Assembly (NCBI RefSeq): GCF_004027225.2 | Contig: NC_044277.2 | Coordinates: forward strand, 29,402,995 to 29,466,994 | Reading direction: 5' to 3' | DNA length: 64,000 bases | From: Strigops habroptila | Taxonomy: Eukaryota; Chordata; Aves; Psittaciformes; Psittacidae | Shown here: positions 61,401-64,000 of the stretch, piece by piece | Numbering within the stretch: position 1 is the first letter of the stretch | Layout: every line of letters starts with the position of its first letter | Translations under genes and position numbers: made by a program | Notes under the pieces: model-generated | Databases searched by the model: none | Seen by the model: the letters and a program-made list of their open reading frames with translations, nothing else | What the model was told of the DNA's origin: nothing

Positions 61401-62343
61401 TTACGAGGACAATATATATACAAATATATACATACAAGTTTATTGCGTGCTCTCTGCACAGCTGAGATACTTTTAATTAGAAGTTATTCTGTATGCAAAA
61501 ATAAAATTAGGTGTGGAACATATTATATTAATCAGTCAGCATTGCAGCGAGTACCAAAACACGGAGCTTGATGGAAGGATGTCGATGAATGTAAACTGAT
61601 ACCAAATCGTGTGTGATCAACCTTTCATTGTTTTTGAAACACAAGTGTAATCTTTTCGTAATCTCCAATCAAAACATAATTTAAAACACTTTTTAGAAGG
61701 CTAATTTCAGTCTGTGAAGTTGGCTTAAAAATTGTGTCTGTAGCCAAGCAAAATCTTCCAATGCTCTTTGCCAAGTATGACAACTATGACCCTTATATGT
61801 TCCTATTACTATGTTTGTTTCCCTTTGGATAATGCTATGAAATATGAATCGTCCTATTCTTAGTAAAACTGAAGTTTAGTTCTTCTCGTTTTTTTTTCAT
61901 TTTGGGATGAGAAAGGTTGGTAAATAGGAACTGTGACTTAGACAAAATGAAGATGTTCAGTGAAAATCAGTAATTTGTGTATTACATGCGTTTCAAAATA
62001 GCTTTGTAGATATTTTTGTGTAGTAGCCTCTGAGTCACAGTTCTTCCTAGGTGGAAGTCAATGAAGCAACACAGCTCTTACAGATTTTCTTTAGGAGTTA
62101 CGTGCCAGAAGATTTTATCGCTTACCTATGATGTTGGAAAAATGGTATCGCTATTGTTGACAGTATAACCACACATTTATGTAACTGAAGATTAAACAAT
62201 TGATTTTTAGGCTGGAAGGAATCACTGCGGCCATCTAGGCTGACTTCGACTGACATAAGGCACTGAATTTCAGTCAGAGACTCTTGCACATGCCTTGGCA
62301 AGCTTGTCTTTCAGATAAATTAGTGGACTTAAAAATAAATAAA
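58444..62343. other. intron of the MRPS28-like gene, second part
   Basis: The DNA is AT-rich, with no exon or RNA gene seen. At about 62205-62290 the sequence TTTTAGGCTGGAAGGAATCA, then CGGCCATCTAGGCTGAC, resembles the 3' region of an ancient retrotransposon. I could not assign it. Confidence 0.5.
62205..62290 (+). mobile_element. possible ancient retrotransposon remnant
   Basis: The wording GGCTGGAAGGAATCACTGCG followed by GCCATCTAGGCTGACTTCG has the 'ggaagggacca...atctagtctgac' layout of old amniote LINE/SINE 3' ends. It is strongly diverged and has no clear terminal repeat. Confidence 0.3.
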
Positions 62344-62811
62344 TACCCTCTACTCTGCTCTTGTGAGATTCCTCCTGGAGTACTCAGTCCAGTTCTGGGG
62401 TCCTCAGTGTAAGAAAGACCTAGTGCATCCAGAGGAGCGCCATGAAAATGATCAGAGGACCCCTCCTATGAAGAAAGGTGGAGAGAGTTCGGATTCAGTC
62501 TAGAGAAGAGAAGACTCCAGTGAGACTTTATTGTGGCCCGTCAGTGTTAGAGGGCCTGTAAAAAATCTTTCTCCATCTTTCTTACCAGGGCAAGTAGTGA
62601 TGGGGCAAGGGACAATGGTTTTAAACTGAAAGAGGGTGGTGGGAACAGGTTGCCCAGAGAAGTTGTGGCTGCCCCATTCCTGGCAGTGTTCAAGGCCAGG
62701 TTGGATGGGGCTTTGAGCAACCTGGTCTAGTGGAAGGTGTCCCTGCCCATGGCAGGGGGGTTGGAACTGGATGAGCTTTAAAGGTCCCTTCCAACCCAAA
62801 CCATTCTATGA
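62344..62811 (+). mobile_element. CR1 LINE fragment with internal deletions
   Basis: Beginning TACCCTCTACTCTGCTCTTG, it follows the CR1 ORF2 tail with several deletions and frame breaks. It jumps to GGTGGTGGGAACAGGTTGCC and finishes with TCCAACCCAAACCATTCTAT. Forward orientation. Confidence 0.93.
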
Positions 62812-63848
62812 AAAAAGTGTCAATCATAATATACGCCTATAAGAAAGCAACATGAGAGTTTCTATTCCAGTATTACTTCTGGTGTTTCCTGTCCCATGAG
62901 GGCAGCTTGGATATCCACTTAATGGGGTTTTCTAGAGGCTTCCCCCCCCCAATATTATTCTAGTTTACTTGGGACTAAATTGAAAAATAGAGTAAGATAT
63001 TCTTAATTTCCCAGGTTTATTGCTCAGCTGGTTTCACATGGATTGGCAAGAGCAGCTTTAAGTTCTCTGCTTTACAACTAAGGTTTGTAATATCGTCAGA
63101 TTGTTTTGTCCAAGCCTCACAGAAATCTTATGGAGTAGATCATGCTCTCTCAGATGTTCCACAGGGGAGAGGGTGCTCTTCAGGGAGTTCAGTTCAGGTG
63201 TACTCCCAGGTCATGCTGGGACACTGAGACTTCTAGCATGTTGTATGCAGCCAAGTCACTGCCAGATTTTACCTTCAGGTTAGCGGTGAGTATGGAGATA
63301 CCTTAGCTTTCTGTACCTCTGCTCCTTACAGCCTAATCCCGCAGGGTTAAAAAAAAAAAAAGGTTAAAATGAAGAGGTCTTTACTATTAGACTTGCATAG
63401 TAAATTACTTGCCAAAAATCCTAATACCTACACTGAAATTTAAATGACGCTTTGCCAAAACACTTAGTCACTGCTTCTCACTAAGGGATGCTTGAATGCC
63501 TAATATCAGCTTTTTACTTCCAGCCTTTTTGGCTGAAGAGTTTTGTTTGTTTTGCTTTCTAAAATGAAACCACATTTCTGCGCTGTGCTGAGGAGAATAT
63601 GTGGATGCTTCTCTTTTGGTCGAAACAGCAGAAGTTTGCTTTGTTTTCTGGCAGTTCATTGGGGGTGCTTGTAGTTTAAAGGTTGTGATGGGAAAAAACT
63701 CTGGACAATTAAATTCCTAAGAATGCAAAGTTTTTGAAAGTTAATACAGATATCATAAAGATAAGAATGAAAAAATGTATCAGTCACTTTCCCTCATTCT
63801 CTTCTGGGCAAAAAAGGCTTCCTTTGCTTTTTTCCTATCATAAAATCT
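62812..63848. other. intron of the MRPS28-like gene, third part
   Basis: No gene was recognised. There is an 8-base C run near 62943 and a poly-A run at 63347-63361. Confidence 0.5.
63347..63361 (+). repeat. poly-A run
   Basis: A simple homopolymer of about 14 A's (TTAAAA...AAAGG), with no retroposed sequence recognised directly upstream. Confidence 0.7.
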
Positions 63849-63930
63849 GGGCTTTGAGCAACCTGGTCTAGTGGAAGGTGTCCCTGCCCATGGCAGGGGG
63901 GTTTGAACTAGATGAGTTTTAAGGTCTGTT
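63849..63930 (+). mobile_element. short CR1 3' remnant
   Basis: The sequence GGGCTTTGAGCAACCTGGTC, then AGTGGAAGGTGTCCCTGCCC and GTTTGAACTAGATGAG, is the last 80 bases or so of a CR1 element, forward, with its terminal repeats lost. Confidence 0.9.
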
Positions 63931-64000
63931 CTGTGGTTGTAGGAAAAGCTTTCAGTGCTCACTGTGCTCTTTTTGAATAACAGTTTTGTAGTATCATGTT

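Noticed and set aside
1-64000. CRISPR arrays, operons, prophage, toxin or defence loci, tRNA and rRNA genes
   Set aside because: The window is vertebrate nuclear DNA. I saw no repeat-spacer arrays, bacterial gene layout, or convincing tRNA or rRNA sequence.

Overview
The window is vertebrate nuclear DNA, almost certainly from a bird. Several CR1 retrotransposon fragments carry the avian 3' end, with short ATTCTATGA-type terminal repeats. Genes are split into small exons with GT..AG introns, and the two promoters are CpG islands. Nothing prokaryotic, viral or plasmid-like was seen. The species cannot be named from the sequence.

One gene is complete and one is partial, both on the + strand. 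TPD52 (tumour protein D52) runs from a CpG-island first exon at 12954-12975 to a stop codon at 51562-51564 and a polyadenylation signal at 52839. Its core exons are at 40586-40701, 42278-42426, 43265-43366, 50275-50323 and 51448-51564. With the first exon they give a 184-residue protein. A second first exon at about 35.0 kb encodes the longer N-terminus that starts MDLYEDY, equivalent to the human PrLZ-type isoform. Two tiny in-frame cassette exons, 27 nt at 44383 and 42 nt at 48822, lie between core exons 4 and 5. They add 23 residues when both are included. A GC-rich promoter at about 53.3-53.7 kb then starts a second gene about 0.8 kb beyond the TPD52 poly(A) signal. Its first coding exon (53685-53811) encodes an arginine-rich, mitochondrial-presequence-like N-terminus. 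From position and known synteny it is probably MRPS28, with its later exons beyond the window.

Layout: 1-12.3 kb is gene-free upstream DNA with two CR1 fragments. 12.4-13.7 kb is the TPD52 CpG island. 13.7-40.6 kb is the long first intron, containing the alternative first exon and four CR1 fragments. 40.6-52.9 kb holds the TPD52 body and 3'UTR, with one CR1 copy. 53.2-54.0 kb is the MRPS28 CpG island. 54-64 kb is intron sequence with four CR1 fragments. Most long open frames are chance frames in GC-rich DNA or relics of the CR1 reverse-transcriptase ORF.

I found no evidence of an undescribed biological system. The points most worth checking are the conserved TPD52 micro-exons, the extra candidate first exon, the uORF arrangement at the distal promoter, and the near-identical CR1 copies that flank TPD52 exons.
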